From Hebobacterum sp964559435 (lineage in GTDB: Bacteria; Armatimonadota; Hebobacteria; Hebobacterales; Hebobacteraceae), in contig CAZLHI010000003.1 in NCBI GenBank assembly GCA_964559435.1, positions 62,001-126,000 on the forward strand: a stretch of DNA of 64,000 bases, given 5' to 3'. The notes beneath the pieces are model-generated. The model was not told the DNA's origin. It saw only the letters and a list, made by a program, of their open reading frames with translations, and made no database searches. Each line of letters starts with the position of its first letter. The stretch's first letter is position 1. Below, in pieces: positions 44,193-54,003 of the stretch. The position numbers were made by a program, and so were the translations under genes.

Positions 44193-45047
44193 ATGGGCAG
44201 ACACGCGGAACAGACCACCCTCGCTCGGCCGGTGTCCAAAGCAGGTATTGGGCTGCGTTCTGGGGAGACTTGTGCTGTGTCTCTGCTGCCGGCGAACCGA
44301 GACACCGGCATCCTTTTCGCCACCGAAGGCGGACTCAGCATTCCGGCAACGGCCGACTTCGTGCTGGACACGCGACGAGGCACGACACTGGGGAAAGGAC
44401 AAGTCTCGATCGGAAGTGTCGAGCACCTTATGGCCGCGCTGTACGGGGTCGGGGTCGACAACGCCCGCGTAGAGGTGACAGGACCCGAGCTACCTGCATG
44501 CGACGGGAGCGCGGCGGAATGGGTGGCGCTGCTCAAGGAGGCCGGTCTGGCCCGCCTCGGTGCCCGGCGGGATGTGATGAGGTTGCCGCGAGAGGTCTGG
44601 GGCGTCGATGGCGAAGGCTGGGCCGTTGCGAGCCCGACTGGGAATGGCCTCTCGCTGGTGGTGGCGGTCGAGTATGAGAACACCGTCGCGGGATGTCAGA
44701 GGCTGTGGGTGCGGCTGACGCGATCGCGCTTTGAGCGGGAGCTAGCGCCGGCCCGCACATTTGCACTTGCAGAGGAAGTCGCTTCTCTGAGGAGACAAGG
44801 GCTGGCCCGGGGTGCCGATGAGAGCAACGCCTTCACAGTCGGCCCCGAGGGATACTCGGGGCCGCTGCGGTTCGACGACGAGGTGGTGAGACACAAGGCA
44901 CTGGACCTGCTCGGCGACCTGGCCCTGTGCGGCCGGCCCATTCACGCTCACGTGGTTGCAGTTCGGCCAGGCCACTCAGTGAATGTCATGCTTGCGCAGG
45001 CACTGCGCGCAACCTTCCGAGGGAACAAGGACGTAGGGCAGTGCTGA
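44193..45047 (+). CDS. lpxC: UDP-3-O-acyl-N-acetylglucosamine deacetylase
   Basis: First committed enzyme of lipid A synthesis, a Zn2+-dependent deacetylase. The 284 aa product has the family opening QTTLARPVSKAGIGLRSGE, the first metal His78 in SVEHLMAALYG, the later His/Asp metal pair in RHKALDLLGDLALCGRP and the catalytic His region in RPGHSVN. No fusion to FabZ is present (fused forms exist in Bacteroidota). The start overlaps a CCGGAG-type site. First gene of the operon under the promoter at 44144. Confidence 0.95.
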   Translation: MGRHAEQTTLARPVSKAGIGLRSGETCAVSLLPANRDTGILFATEGGLSIPATADFVLDTRRGTTLGKGQVSIGSVEHLMAALYGVGVDNARVEVTGPELPACDGSAAEWVALLKEAGLARLGARRDVMRLPREVWGVDGEGWAVASPTGNGLSLVVAVEYENTVAGCQRLWVRLTRSRFERELAPARTFALAEEVASLRRQGLARGADESNAFTVGPEGYSGPLRFDDEVVRHKALDLLGDLALCGRPIHAHVVAVRPGHSVNVMLAQALRATFRGNKDVGQC

Positions 45048-45059
45048 GGAGAGAGTGAA

Positions 45060-45530
45060 ATGATGGACATAAATGAGATTCAATCGGTGCTGCAGCACAG
45101 ATATCCGTTCTTACTAGTGGACCGCGTGCTCGAGCTGGAGCCGGGGAAGCGCGCGGTCGGATTGAAGAACGTCACCGTGAACGAGGCCTTCTTCATCGGT
45201 CACTTCCCGGCCAATCCCATCATGCCGGGAGTTCTGATAGCGGAGGCCATGGCCCAGGTCGGAGGCGTGCTGCTGCTCGCCACCACCGGTAACGAAGGCA
45301 AATTGGCCTTTTTCGCCGGTATCGACAAGCTGCGCTTCCGCCGGCCAGTCGTTCCGGGCGATCAACTCATAACCGAGGTGAGGCTGCTGAAATCCAAGGC
45401 GGATGTGGGGCGAGTCGGCGTGGTGGGAAGAGTGGAAGGGCAGGTGGTCGCGGAAGGCGAGTATCTGTTCGCGCTCCGACCGGACAGAGAGCCAGCAGCT
45501 GCGACAAGCGCCGAAGCCGGGGAGGCTTGA
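45060..45530 (+). CDS. fabZ: 3-hydroxyacyl-ACP dehydratase FabZ
   Basis: Dehydrates 3-hydroxyacyl-ACP in fatty acid synthesis. The 156 aa product has the hot-dog fold marks IQSVLQHRYPFLLVDRVLE (residues about 6-24) and GHFPANPIMPGVLIAEAMAQVGG, with catalytic His and Glu. A GGAGAG site and tandem ATGs (45060, 45063) start it. It competes with LpxA for 3-hydroxyacyl chains, which is the usual reason for placing it in the lpx operon. Confidence 0.95.
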   Translation: MMDINEIQSVLQHRYPFLLVDRVLELEPGKRAVGLKNVTVNEAFFIGHFPANPIMPGVLIAEAMAQVGGVLLLATTGNEGKLAFFAGIDKLRFRRPVVPGDQLITEVRLLKSKADVGRVGVVGRVEGQVVAEGEYLFALRPDREPAAATSAEAGEA

Positions 45531-45531
45531 G

Positions 45532-46344
45532 GTGGCGCGGATTCACGGCACAGCCATCGTAGACAAGGACTGCGAGCTAGCCGAAGACGTGGCGGTTGGC
45601 CCCTACTCGGTGATCAGGCGGGGCACCGTCATCGGCCCCGGCACCACAATTGATGCCCATGTGCTGCTCGAGTACACGATGCTCGGCGACAACTGCCGCC
45701 TGCACTTCGGCGCCGCAATCGGCGGACCGCCGCAAGATCAAGGCTATCGGGACGAGCCGACTCGTGTCATCATCGGCCGCGGTAACGTCATTAGGGAATA
45801 CGTGACCATCCACCGCGCAACCGGCGAAGGCAATGTCACCCGGATCGGCGACCACAACATGCTGATGGCCTCCACCCATCTCGGGCACAACTGCGAGGTC
45901 GGCAACCAGGTCACTCTATCCACGCTCTCGGGTATGAGTGGGCACACGATTATCGAGGACCAGGCGATCATAGGCGGCATGGTCGGCTCGCACCAGAGGG
46001 TGCGGGTCGGCAAGTTGGCAATGGTCAGCGGTTTTTCCAAGATGAGCCAAGACGTTCCGCCCTTCAGTCTGGCGGACGGGAAACCGGCGAGGGTCGTGGG
46101 GCCAAATCTCGTCGGCCTGCGGCGAGCGGGGTACGGGCCCGAGGTGAGGCAGGCCCTGCAGCGCGCCTTCCGGCTCCTGTACAGGTCTGCCGTCGAGTTC
46201 CCCAAGGCTCTGGACCGAGTTGCCAACGAGCTTGGGGACTTCCCAGAGGTCCTCTACCTGGTGGAGTTCCTGCAGCGCATGCGCAACGGCAAGGTCGGCA
46301 GGCAACAGGAGGTGGCCCACGCGAAGGGTGCGGGTGGATTCTAG
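45532..46344 (+). CDS. lpxA: Acyl-ACP--UDP-N-acetylglucosamine O-acyltransferase
   Basis: Adds the first 3-hydroxyacyl chain to UDP-GlcNAc. I chose GTG 45532 after GGGGAGG, giving 270 aa. Left-handed beta-helix hexapeptide repeats start at ARIHGTAIVDKDCELAEDVAVGPYSVI; the catalytic His lies in STHLGHNCEVGNQVTLS. Further marks are GGPPQDQGY, MVGSHQRVRVG and the C-terminal helices NLVGLRRAGYGPEVRQALQRAF. Two bases separate it from the fabZ stop. Confidence 0.95.
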   Translation: MARIHGTAIVDKDCELAEDVAVGPYSVIRRGTVIGPGTTIDAHVLLEYTMLGDNCRLHFGAAIGGPPQDQGYRDEPTRVIIGRGNVIREYVTIHRATGEGNVTRIGDHNMLMASTHLGHNCEVGNQVTLSTLSGMSGHTIIEDQAIIGGMVGSHQRVRVGKLAMVSGFSKMSQDVPPFSLADGKPARVVGPNLVGLRRAGYGPEVRQALQRAFRLLYRSAVEFPKALDRVANELGDFPEVLYLVEFLQRMRNGKVGRQQEVAHAKGAGGF

Positions 46345-46438
46345 GCGCTTCCAGTTGGCTGCGGCGGCTGTGCACCTTGGAGGACGACGCGGCTCGTCCG
46401 CCTTGGCGGGGCAAGTCCATGAGCATTCTTGCGGAGCC

Positions 46439-47680
46439 ATGACAGAAACGGCTACCGTGACCGACGGCATAGACTGGGTCGCCCGCGGCGGCGCGCCCTC
46501 GGTGTTCATGGTGGCCGGGGAGGCTTCTGGCGACTCGGCAGGCGCGCAGCTGGCCAGGGTTCTCCGCCGGAAGCGCCCCGACATTCTGCTGCGAGGAATC
46601 GGCGGCCGGCGGATGGCTGCAGCCGGTGTCGACCTCGCGGCCGATTCCTCCCACTGGGGAGCAATCGGCATCTTTGACGCCGTCCAAAAGATCCCTCGAG
46701 TCTATCTCGCGGTTCGGCGGCTGAAGGGGCTACTCGCCCGAGACCGACCGTCGGGGCTTGTTCTGATCGACAGCGGCGGGGTCAACATCCCGCTCGCGCG
46801 CATGATCCGAAAGCTCCGTCTCAAGACCCTGTACTACCTTCCCCCTGGATCGTGGTCCCGAAAGCGGCGCAGCCAGGCCGTGAGCAGGCTCTCAGACGTG
46901 ATAGCGACACCGTTCCCGTGGTCGAAGGAGCTCCTGTCAGGAGCACGCGCTCGGGTCGAATGGGTAGGGCATCCGGTGAGGGAGGCAGCGCGTCCGAGCA
47001 TGGCCAAGCAGGCAGCATGGCGGCAGTACGACCTCGATCCGGGCAAACCGGTCGTGGCGCTGGCTGCGGGGAGCCGTGCTCAGGAGATGCACCACGTGCT
47101 GCCAGTTATGGCCGGCGCGGCGGCGCGGCTCTCGCAGCGGTGGGAAGGGGTGCAGTTTCTTGTGCCCGTCAGCGATCCCGTCTACGAGAAGCAGGTATGG
47201 GAGAGCTTCAGGCGGGCGGGCGTCAGTGTGGTCCTGCTGCACGGCATGGAGTACGACGCGCTGCAACTCGCGGAGGCAGCCGCCGTCTGCTCGGGAACGG
47301 CGACACTAGAGTTCGCGTGCCTGGGTGTGCCCATGGTAGTCGTCTACCGCGCCAGCCTCGGCACGACGCTTCAGTTCCTGCTTCTCCGGGGAGTCTTCGG
47401 GAATCAGTGGCGGGCCGGGATGCCCAACATCATCGCAGGCAGAGACGTAGTGCCGGAGCTGCTATGGCGATATGCAACGCCAGATGCGCTCGCGCGGGAA
47501 CTGGGGCCACTGCTGGACGACGAAGAACGACGGGATCGGATGAAGGCGGACCTGGAAGAGGTGACGCGGATTCTCGGAGAGCCAGGGGCTTCGGAAAGGA
47601 CAGCCGAACTGGTCCTTGACATGATAGGCGAGCGAGACATGGCGACGTCGCGGCCTCGACATGAGGAGCGGGAGCACTGA
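46439..47680 (+). CDS. lpxB: Lipid-A-disaccharide synthase
   Basis: GT19 enzyme that joins UDP-2,3-diacylglucosamine and lipid X. The 413 aa product has APSVFMVAGEASGDSAGAQLARVL near the N-terminus, then LIDSGGVNIPLARMIRKLRLKTLYYLPPGSWSRK and the C-terminal nucleotide-site region LAEAAAVCSGTATLEFACLGVPMVVVYRAS. The usual 'P.vWAW' is replaced by PPGSWSR, a modest deviation. ATG 46439 is in a GGAG context. Note that lpxD, lpxH and lpxI are not in the window. Confidence 0.92.
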   Translation: MTETATVTDGIDWVARGGAPSVFMVAGEASGDSAGAQLARVLRRKRPDILLRGIGGRRMAAAGVDLAADSSHWGAIGIFDAVQKIPRVYLAVRRLKGLLARDRPSGLVLIDSGGVNIPLARMIRKLRLKTLYYLPPGSWSRKRRSQAVSRLSDVIATPFPWSKELLSGARARVEWVGHPVREAARPSMAKQAAWRQYDLDPGKPVVALAAGSRAQEMHHVLPVMAGAAARLSQRWEGVQFLVPVSDPVYEKQVWESFRRAGVSVVLLHGMEYDALQLAEAAAVCSGTATLEFACLGVPMVVVYRASLGTTLQFLLLRGVFGNQWRAGMPNIIAGRDVVPELLWRYATPDALARELGPLLDDEERRDRMKADLEEVTRILGEPGASERTAELVLDMIGERDMATSRPRHEEREH

Positions 47681-47682
47681 GA

Positions 47683-49566
47683 GTGAACCGGCGCCAAGCT
47701 GACGGCAAACAGGCGAGCGCGCCCCAAGCGTTACAGGTCTTGCGTCGGCTCATGGCAGATGCTCAGGGCGCGCTTTGGTCGGTACGCGCAGCACTGGGCG
47801 CCATGATCGGCGAGACTGTGCTCGACACGGCCATCGTCCCTATCCTGGTGGCGCTGATCTTCCTGGCGATTGCGCCCTCCCCCGAGGCCCTCCAAGGGCA
47901 TGCGCCGGAGGACACGGTGAACTGGATACAGCGGCTCGGCTGGGTGTCGGGAGGGCCCAAGCCTGAGCGCCTCCGCAGTCTACTGATCTTCGTCTCCGTC
48001 ACGCTTGTGGCCTGGTTCCTCAAGTGTCTGTGTGGGTTCGGGCGAGCATACTTCTCGCAACTGTTTGCGCACAGAGTCATGCGCGACTTCCGGCGACGGC
48101 TCTACAGTCATCTCATGCGCCAGTCGCTCGCCTTCCACGGCTCGCGCGAAACCGGCGATCTGCTCTCTCGGGTCAGCAACGACGTCATGCTGCTGCAACG
48201 AGTGCTGGCCACCGATCTCGTCGAGGCGGCGCGCGCGCCGGTTGTGCTCCTCATCGCGCTCGCAGTCATGCTTTGGTTCGAGCCACGCCTGACGCTGTTC
48301 GCGCTGGTGTGCATGCCGGGAATCGCCCTGATCATCGCGCGCTCCGGAGATCGCTTGCGCCGCCTCGCGCGTGAAATGCAGGCCCGGCTTGGCGCCCTCA
48401 ACTCATTCGTACAGGAACGGCTGAACGGTATCCAAACGGTACAGATATTCGGTATGGAGAACACGGAGATCGAACGGTTCGGTGAGATCAACGAAAGCAA
48501 CTTCAGGGCGAACATGCGAGTTGCCAGGGTGATCTCCATACTCAGTCCATCGGTGGAGTTCATCAGCGCCGTTGGACTGCTCGTGCTCATCTACGTGGCC
48601 GGCTACCTGGCGATCAACGATTTCCTAGACATCGGCACCTTGATCGCCTTCGGAATGGTGAGCCAGCGGCTGGGAAGCCGACTCGGACTGCTTGGGAAGA
48701 TCTGGCTCTCGGGGCAGCAGGCGGCGGCCGCGGGAGACCGCGTATTCGAGATACTCGACCGCGGCGAGGAAGTGCCCGAGGCGCCCGATGCGAGCGACCT
48801 GCCGCGCGTGCGCGGGGACATCGCCTTCCGGCACGTCCGGTTTCGATATGCGGATGGGGAGACGGTGCTCCGAGACATCGATGTGGAGATCAGTGCCGGG
48901 CAAGTTGTGGCACTCGTCGGGACGAGCGGCGCCGGCAAGACGAGCATGGCCAATCTCATCCCGCGCTTCTACGATCCGACCGAGGGACGGATCGAGATCG
49001 ACGGGATCCATATCGGCAGCGTGAAGGTGCGGTCTCTCCGGTCACAGATCGGAATAGTGCCCCAGGAGCCGATTCTGTTCAGCGGCTCGGTGCGGGAGAA
49101 CATCGCATACGCCAGACCCGAGGCGGCCCCGGCGGAAACCGAGGCCGCGGCGCGCGCCGCCAATGCAGACGACTTCATCAGAGAGCTGCCGAAGGGCTAC
49201 GACACGCCCGTGGGCGAGCGGGGAGCGAAGCTGTCCGGGGGACAGCGACAGCGCATAGCCATCGCCAGAGCACTCCTTCGCGATCCGCGAATCCTCATCC
49301 TGGATGAGGCCACCAGTGCCCTGGACGCCGAGTCGGAGGCGCTGGTGCAGGATGCGCTGGAACGCCTCATGCAAGGCCGCACGACTTTGATCATTGCGCA
49401 CCGGCTCTCCACGATCCAGCGCGCCGACCGGATTCTCGTTCTCGCCGAGGGACGGATTGCTGAAGACGGCACTCACGAGGAACTATATAGACAGGCCGGC
49501 ATCTATCGTCGGCTCTACGAGGCCCAACTTCAGCCCTTCGGCGAGGAGGCCCCCGCACGGTCATGA
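47683..49566 (+). CDS. msbA: Lipid A export ABC transporter (MsbA-type)
   Basis: Flips lipid A-core across the inner membrane. Half-transporter of 627 aa: six-helix membrane domain (about residues 35-350, with LYSHLMRQSLAFHGSRETGDLLSRVSNDV coupling helices), then the ATPase domain with Walker A GTSGAGKTSMANLI, signature LSGGQRQRIAIARAL, Walker B ILILDEATSALDAESE and the H-loop IAHRLST. GTG 47683 has GGGAG eight bases upstream. A 40-residue extra segment between the first two helices (ALQGHAPEDTVNWIQRLGWVSGGP) is unusual. Confidence 0.92.
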   Translation: MNRRQADGKQASAPQALQVLRRLMADAQGALWSVRAALGAMIGETVLDTAIVPILVALIFLAIAPSPEALQGHAPEDTVNWIQRLGWVSGGPKPERLRSLLIFVSVTLVAWFLKCLCGFGRAYFSQLFAHRVMRDFRRRLYSHLMRQSLAFHGSRETGDLLSRVSNDVMLLQRVLATDLVEAARAPVVLLIALAVMLWFEPRLTLFALVCMPGIALIIARSGDRLRRLAREMQARLGALNSFVQERLNGIQTVQIFGMENTEIERFGEINESNFRANMRVARVISILSPSVEFISAVGLLVLIYVAGYLAINDFLDIGTLIAFGMVSQRLGSRLGLLGKIWLSGQQAAAAGDRVFEILDRGEEVPEAPDASDLPRVRGDIAFRHVRFRYADGETVLRDIDVEISAGQVVALVGTSGAGKTSMANLIPRFYDPTEGRIEIDGIHIGSVKVRSLRSQIGIVPQEPILFSGSVRENIAYARPEAAPAETEAAARAANADDFIRELPKGYDTPVGERGAKLSGGQRQRIAIARALLRDPRILILDEATSALDAESEALVQDALERLMQGRTTLIIAHRLSTIQRADRILVLAEGRIAEDGTHEELYRQAGIYRRLYEAQLQPFGEEAPARS

Positions 49567-50888
49567 CGCGGAGCCCGTGGGCCATGCTGTGGCTGGCGGC
49601 GCAGCTGCTGGCATACAACCTCATTCTCCTGGCGCTCCTTCCCGCCGCAGCCTGCTTGCTGGCCTGGCGGGCCGTTTTCTCGCGAAAGCGCGCGGGGAGC
49701 CTGTCTCATCGCCTCGGCCTGGTCCGACCCCTGCCGGCCGCGGCGCGCCCGCGAATCTGGCTCCATGCGGTCTCCGCGGGCGAGATGGCTGCCGCGCGGC
49801 CGGTTCTTGCCGAGCTTCGGCGACGCTTCCCGAAGGCCGGAATCGCGGTCTCCACGCACACGGACACTGGCATGGCCGTCGCCGAGGCCGGCTGCAAGGA
49901 AGCAGACGTGCTCTTCTACTTCCCCTTCGATTGGCCGAACACGATGGGGCTGGCGCTGTGGCGGGTCCGTCCGCAACTCGTGGTCGTAGTAGAGAAGGAG
50001 CTGTGGCCGAACTTCCTCGCGCTCGCCAAGCTCGGCGGGGCGAAGGTGCTGGCGGCGAACGGTCGCGTTTCGGATCGCATGGTGATGCGCGAACGATGGC
50101 TGCCCGGGTTCGTCCCGTGGCTCTATCGTCTGCCGGACCGTCTGTGCGTGCAGTCTGCGCAGGACGCGGAAAGGCTGAGGAGCATTTGCCCGGGGGCTGG
50201 GCAGAGAATCGTGCTGGCCGGCAATACGAAAGCGGACATGGTGGCCGACCGCGATCGGGAAGCGGAAGCTCGACTGGCGGCGGACATGAGAGCACTTGAC
50301 TCAGAGGCGTGGCTGGTGGCTGGCAGTACGCATCCGGGTGAAGAGGAGCAAGTCATGGAGGCCTTTCGCGCAATCAGAGAGCACAAGCCGCGAGCGCGGT
50401 TGCTGCTTGCCCCTCGGCACCTCGAGCGTGTGGCCCAGGTTTCTGCCATGGTCGCCGAGCGCGGGTTTCGGGTCGCCCGGCGCAGTGAAGGCCCGTCTGA
50501 CCATCCAGATGCCGTCGTGATCTTGGACACAATGGGAGAGCTGCGCGCGGCCTATGCATTCGCCACCGCGGGATTGGTCGGCGGGACGCTCGTGCCCATC
50601 GGAGGGCATAATCTGCTCGAACCCGCTGCCGTCGGTGTGGCCTCGCTGTTTGGGCCGCACACGAACAACTGCGTGGACACGGCGGAGCTGGTGCTTACAG
50701 CGGGAATCGGTTTCAGGGTCGCCGGAGCAGATGAACTCGCCCAGCAATTCCTGCTGCTCGCCGGGAATGACGCGCTCCGAGGCGCAATCGCAGATCGCGC
50801 GAGGGAGCTGATGGTGCAGCAGCGAGGAGCATCCGCGCGCTGCGTGGATGTGGCCTCGGAGCTGCTCACGTCGGGGGCCTCGAAGTGA
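49563..50888 (+). CDS. waaA: 3-deoxy-D-manno-octulosonic acid transferase
   Basis: Kdo transferase (KdtA/WaaA, GT30) that adds Kdo to lipid IVA. The 441 aa product starts with a membrane anchor (LAAQLLAYNLILLALLPAAACLLAW), followed by SLSHRLGLVRPLPAAARPRIWLHAVSAGEMAAARPVL (catalytic region), VVEKELWPNFL and the C-terminal AYAFATAGLVGGTLVPIGGHNLLEPAAVG, a nearly invariant motif. ATGA overlap with msbA and GTGA overlap with lpxK. Confidence 0.94.
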   Translation: MTRSPWAMLWLAAQLLAYNLILLALLPAAACLLAWRAVFSRKRAGSLSHRLGLVRPLPAAARPRIWLHAVSAGEMAAARPVLAELRRRFPKAGIAVSTHTDTGMAVAEAGCKEADVLFYFPFDWPNTMGLALWRVRPQLVVVVEKELWPNFLALAKLGGAKVLAANGRVSDRMVMRERWLPGFVPWLYRLPDRLCVQSAQDAERLRSICPGAGQRIVLAGNTKADMVADRDREAEARLAADMRALDSEAWLVAGSTHPGEEEQVMEAFRAIREHKPRARLLLAPRHLERVAQVSAMVAERGFRVARRSEGPSDHPDAVVILDTMGELRAAYAFATAGLVGGTLVPIGGHNLLEPAAVGVASLFGPHTNNCVDTAELVLTAGIGFRVAGADELAQQFLLLAGNDALRGAIADRARELMVQQRGASARCVDVASELLTSGASK

Positions 50889-52006
50889 CCGGCCGCCGCG
50901 AGACTACCTGGGCGCGGCTGACAAGCGGCGAGAAAGAACGGTCGATCGACCGCCTTGCCGCTGCCGGGCTCTGGGGGCTCTCCGTCCTGTACGGGGCCGC
51001 GCTCGGCCTGCACCATGCCGGCTATCGTCTTGGGCTGGCGCGCCGCACGCGCTTGCCGGCCCTGGTCGTGAGCATCGGCAATCTGACGGTCGGCGGGACG
51101 GGGAAGACGACGGCCACCATGGCCGTTGCCCGATGGCTGTCGCAGCGAGGGCAGCGAGTAGCCATCCTGAGCAGGGGGTACCTCGGGCAACGTGAGTCGA
51201 GGTGGGCGGTCGTCTCGGAGGGCGAGCGACCCATGGTCGGCGTCGAGGAGGCGGGGGACGAAGCGTACATGATGGCGGCGGCGCTCCGCGGTGTAACGGT
51301 TCTTGTGGGGAAGGATCGCCGGCGCACCGGGCGGCTTGCCGTCGAGCGCCTGGGGGCCGAAGCATTGGTGCTGGACGACGGGTTACAATACCAGCGCCTC
51401 CACAAAGACGTGGAGATCGCCTTGGTGGACTCGCTGCGCCCGTTCGGGTATGATTTTCTGGTGCCACGGGGGATGCTGAGGGAGCCGCCGCGGCACCTGG
51501 CGCGTGCTCACGCGGTGTGGCTGACTCACGCCGATCTGATACGAGAAGAAGATCTGCGTGCCATCCGCGAAAGGGTGCACCGATTGTCGCCAGCAGCTCG
51601 CGTCTGGGAGGCGCGCCACGCTCCCACCAGGCTGCGACCTCTGGCGGGAAACGCAGACGAGCAGCCCCCGGCGACGCTGAGCGGAAAGACGGTCGTGGCT
51701 CTGTCCAGCATTGGGAATCCTGTAGCATTCGAACGCACACTGGAGCAGGCCGGCGCCACAGTTGTGGGACGGGCGCGGTTCCCAGATCATCACAGGTATC
51801 GCGCAGAGGATCTCCGAGGTCTGCTTTCGGGCGAAGCGGAGGCGGCCGAGTGGATCGTCACCACCGAGAAGGACGCGGTCCGGCTCCCGGTGGCAGACAC
51901 GGTTCGGCCGGTGTGGGTCCTGAGCGTGGAACTGGCCGAGCGCCCGGGATGTGGGCCGCTCTGCGAGGAACTGGCATGGCTACTACGAGCAAGCGCCAGA
52001 ACCTGA
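50885..52006 (+). CDS. lpxK: Tetraacyldisaccharide 4'-kinase
   Basis: Phosphorylates the 4' position of the lipid A disaccharide at the inner membrane. The 373 aa product has an N-terminal anchor (AAAGLWGLSVLYGAALGLHHAGYRL), the P-loop SIGNLTVGGTGKTTATMAVARWL and the SRGYLG motif. It also has GDEAYMMA, LDDGLQYQRLHKDVEIALVD and a C-terminal DHHRYRAEDL...TEKDAVRL. The first codon is GTG overlapping the waaA stop. Confidence 0.95.
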   Translation: MTGRRETTWARLTSGEKERSIDRLAAAGLWGLSVLYGAALGLHHAGYRLGLARRTRLPALVVSIGNLTVGGTGKTTATMAVARWLSQRGQRVAILSRGYLGQRESRWAVVSEGERPMVGVEEAGDEAYMMAAALRGVTVLVGKDRRRTGRLAVERLGAEALVLDDGLQYQRLHKDVEIALVDSLRPFGYDFLVPRGMLREPPRHLARAHAVWLTHADLIREEDLRAIRERVHRLSPAARVWEARHAPTRLRPLAGNADEQPPATLSGKTVVALSSIGNPVAFERTLEQAGATVVGRARFPDHHRYRAEDLRGLLSGEAEAAEWIVTTEKDAVRLPVADTVRPVWVLSVELAERPGCGPLCEELAWLLRASART

Positions 52007-52962
52007 GCGGAGTCTACGGTCGCGAGAGGGGATCACCGCTTTATCAGTGGCACAGGCGGCTCCAAACGCGCATCGGGAACGCCGCGGTGCTCTGGATGGC
52101 GCGGCGTTGGAAGCGGCTTCCCTCCCGGCTTGCCGAGCGACTCGGCATCTGCATAGGAACTCTCATGCGCTCAGCCTCCCCCAGGCACGCTCGCATCGTC
52201 AGGACAAACCTGCGGCTGGCCTTCGGAGCCGAGAAGAGCCAGACCCAGCTGGCCGCGATCGCCAAAGCCTGCTACCGGCACCTCGGCCTCTGCCTCACCG
52301 AACTCATCCGCCTCCCGGGGATGAGCCGGGAGGACCTGCTGCGGATGGTCGAGCTGCGAGGCAAAGAGCACATAGAGGCAGCGCTGAAGGCCGGGCGCGG
52401 CGCCATACTGTTGGCCGGGCATCTGGGAAACTGGGAGATCTGCGGCTCCCGCATCGCAGCGGAAGGCTACCCGATGAACGTGATTGCGAGAGCGCAGCGA
52501 GACAGCAGGATCACAGAGCATATCCGGCGCACAAGGGAGACCATGGGGATGGAGGTCTTGCACCGCGGGTCTGCCGTGCGCAACGCGCTGCGAGTGCTGA
52601 GGAACAACGAGCTGCTGGCGGTTCTGCTCGATCAGAACGCAGGCGATGATGGAGTCTTCGTCGATTTCTTCGGGCACCTGGCGTCAACGGCGCCTGGGAC
52701 GGCAGCCTTCGCCCTGAAGACTGGAGCGGCCGTGCTTCCGGCGTTCGGCTGGCGGAATCCTGACAGCACTCACACAACCGTAGTGAGGCCGCCCGTGCCA
52801 CCCATGAAGACGGGTGACAGAGAGCACGACATCCTTGTCAACACAGCTCGCTACACGAAGATAATCGAGGAGCATATTCGCGCGCACCCCGAGCAGTGGT
52901 TCTGGCTTCACAAGCGATGGAAGGCGAGGCCGCCGCAGGAGCGGGCCGGTTGTGCGAGATGA
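51976..52962 (+). CDS. lpxL: LpxL/HtrB family lipid A acyltransferase
   Basis: Late lipid A acyltransferase of 328 aa. The active-site motif is LLAGHLGNWEICGSRIA (H-X4-E), followed by RAQRDSRITEHIRR, LLDQNAGDDGVFVDFFG and the C-terminal EEHIRAHPEQWFWLHKRWKARP. An N-terminal hydrophobic segment is short. ATG 51976 lies inside the end of lpxK (31-base overlap) behind a GAGGAA site. Whether it adds the first (LpxL) or second (LpxM) secondary chain is not resolvable; it is the only one in the cluster. Confidence 0.9.
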   Translation: MATTSKRQNLSGVYGRERGSPLYQWHRRLQTRIGNAAVLWMARRWKRLPSRLAERLGICIGTLMRSASPRHARIVRTNLRLAFGAEKSQTQLAAIAKACYRHLGLCLTELIRLPGMSREDLLRMVELRGKEHIEAALKAGRGAILLAGHLGNWEICGSRIAAEGYPMNVIARAQRDSRITEHIRRTRETMGMEVLHRGSAVRNALRVLRNNELLAVLLDQNAGDDGVFVDFFGHLASTAPGTAAFALKTGAAVLPAFGWRNPDSTHTTVVRPPVPPMKTGDREHDILVNTARYTKIIEEHIRAHPEQWFWLHKRWKARPPQERAGCAR

Positions 52963-54002
52963 GCGCCGGAGTCGAGCGTATTCTCCTGGTCAAGCTGAGC
53001 TCCATCGGGGATGTGGTGCAGGCGCTGCCGGTGGCGGGGGCGCTCCGCCACCGCTTTCCTCGAAGCCACATCGCCTGGGCTGTCGGCCCGGCGGCCGCCG
53101 ACATCGTGACAGGCAATCCGCACTTGGACGAGGTGCTTGTGATTGGCGGAACCGGGGCAAGCGGCGGACATGTTCGGGTGTTACCTCCCTTGACAGCGCC
53201 CGCCCGGCTGCGGGGAGCACTCCGGCAGACCACCTATGACGTGGCGCTCGACCTGCAGGGCCTGTTCAAGAGCGCGCTCATCGCTTATCTGAGTGGGGCG
53301 AGAGAGAGAATCGGCTATAAGACGCTTCGTGAGGCAACGTTCCTGTTCTGCAACCGGCGCATCGTTCCGGATCGGCGAGACGTGCATGCCGTGGACTCAT
53401 ACCTGGACTTCGCAGAGGCCTTGGGGGCCCAGCGAGGGCCGGTCAGATTCGACATTGCCATCTCGGAACGCGATCGCAGGGTCGTGGACGAGCTTCTGGA
53501 TGGAGAGAGCAGCCTGGCAGCACTGATTCCCGGGGCGCGCTGGGAGTCGAAGCTCTGGCCCACCGACCGCTTCGCGCCGGTAGCCGACGCGCTGGCAGAT
53601 GAGTTCGACGTGACGGCTGTCGTGCTTGGCGCGGAGGACGACCGCGGACTGGCCGCCAGGATAGCACAGGCGGCTCGTGCTCGCGTCATCGATCTGAGCG
53701 GCAGAACGACCTTGAAGCAGGCGGCAGAGGTGCTCCGCCGGTGCAGAATCGCGATAGGTAACGACACGGGACCGCTGTACCTGTCGGCCGCCGTGGGCAC
53801 GCCGACCGTCGCTCTCTTCGGGCCGAGCGATGCGCGTCGGCTCGGACCGTACGGCGACGGACATGCGAAGGTCATTGCCGACGTGGAGTGCGCGCCCTGC
53901 CGGAACCGCCGATGCCGCCCCCGAAAGTGCATGGAGGCGATCGGAGCAGCGGAAGTGATAGAAGCGGCCCGCGCACTGCTGAGACCCGGGGGAGAGGCCT
54001 GA
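52959..54002 (+). CDS. GT9 family heptosyltransferase (WaaC/WaaF-like)
   Basis: Adds a heptose (or related sugar) to the Kdo-lipid A core. The 347 aa product has ILLVKLSSIGDVVQALPVAGAL at the N-terminus, ALDLQGLFKSALIAYLSGARERIGY in the middle, and the C-terminal ADP-heptose site AIGNDTGPLYLSAAVGTPTVALFGPSDARRLGPYG, all GT9 marks. The final segment has five Cys/Arg-rich residues (CAPCRNRRCRPRKC), as in many GT9 proteins. ATGA overlap with lpxL. Confidence 0.92.
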   Translation: MSAGVERILLVKLSSIGDVVQALPVAGALRHRFPRSHIAWAVGPAAADIVTGNPHLDEVLVIGGTGASGGHVRVLPPLTAPARLRGALRQTTYDVALDLQGLFKSALIAYLSGARERIGYKTLREATFLFCNRRIVPDRRDVHAVDSYLDFAEALGAQRGPVRFDIAISERDRRVVDELLDGESSLAALIPGARWESKLWPTDRFAPVADALADEFDVTAVVLGAEDDRGLAARIAQAARARVIDLSGRTTLKQAAEVLRRCRIAIGNDTGPLYLSAAVGTPTVALFGPSDARRLGPYGDGHAKVIADVECAPCRNRRCRPRKCMEAIGAAEVIEAARALLRPGGEA

Positions 54003-54003
54003 C